30,377 nt of DNA from a virus: IMG/VR virus record IMGVR_UViG_3300030333_005390, positions 1 through 30,377 of that record; one strand, written 5' to 3'. The DNA itself is not shown here. Within the stretch, counting starts at the first letter, position 1. Below: more notes on the stretch, generated by a model. It was given only the letters and a program-made list of their open reading frames with translations. It had not been told where the DNA came from and made no database searches.

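Overview
The window looks like the structural-gene region of a marine T4-like myovirus (contractile-tailed phage). Three things point there: a clear homologue of the T4 baseplate wedge protein gp8, a protein with a T4 gp9/gp10-type N-terminal domain, and the first 15 codons of a gene whose opening residues match marine-myovirus DUF4815 virion proteins. The AT-rich composition, the GxGY/TSGA beta-modules and the YHYH domain resemble phages of Prochlorococcus or Synechococcus, or possibly of SAR11. This is a judgement from recall: no host-diagnostic or metabolic gene lies in the window.

Everything is coded on the minus strand and packed tightly, with gaps of 1 to 33 nt. In the direction of transcription (right to left) the order is: (1) a giant structural gene, open through the right edge and ending at 6617, at least 7,919 codons long; (2) a 532-residue YHYH plus Ig-like protein; (3) a 493-residue fibre-like protein with a gp10-type N-terminus and a C-terminal cupredoxin-like domain; (4) a 627-residue GxGY-repeat virion protein; (5) a gp8-like wedge protein with extra beta-modules; (6) the start of a DUF4815-like gene leaving the left edge. 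No intergenic stretch reaches 300 bases. No RNA gene, mobile element, CRISPR array or integrase was seen.

The giant gene dominates the window (about 78%). From N to C the product reads: GxGY beta units, a beta-propeller-like segment, a LamG-like domain, two CBM5/12-like tryptophan motifs, a long GxGY/beta stretch, an alpha-helical repeat with a conserved Cys-x2-Asp start and a second LamG-like domain embedded in it, a third LamG-like domain, a 2,800-residue array of 27 'YPR' units, one more helical unit, beta-modules including a repeated 'VNGILQ' module, and a C-terminal Ig-like domain. The YPR units carry a strikingly constant C-x2-D-x5-H-x-Y-P-R core that could bind metal.

My reading is that the cluster builds the baseplate periphery and adsorption apparatus: gp8 and the gp10-type N-terminus anchor to the baseplate, while the giant, YHYH and cupredoxin proteins supply the reach and surface-binding domains. 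T4-type late-promoter-like octamers precede the gp8-like gene (TATAAATA) and the gp10-type gene (CTAAATAA), consistent with late expression.
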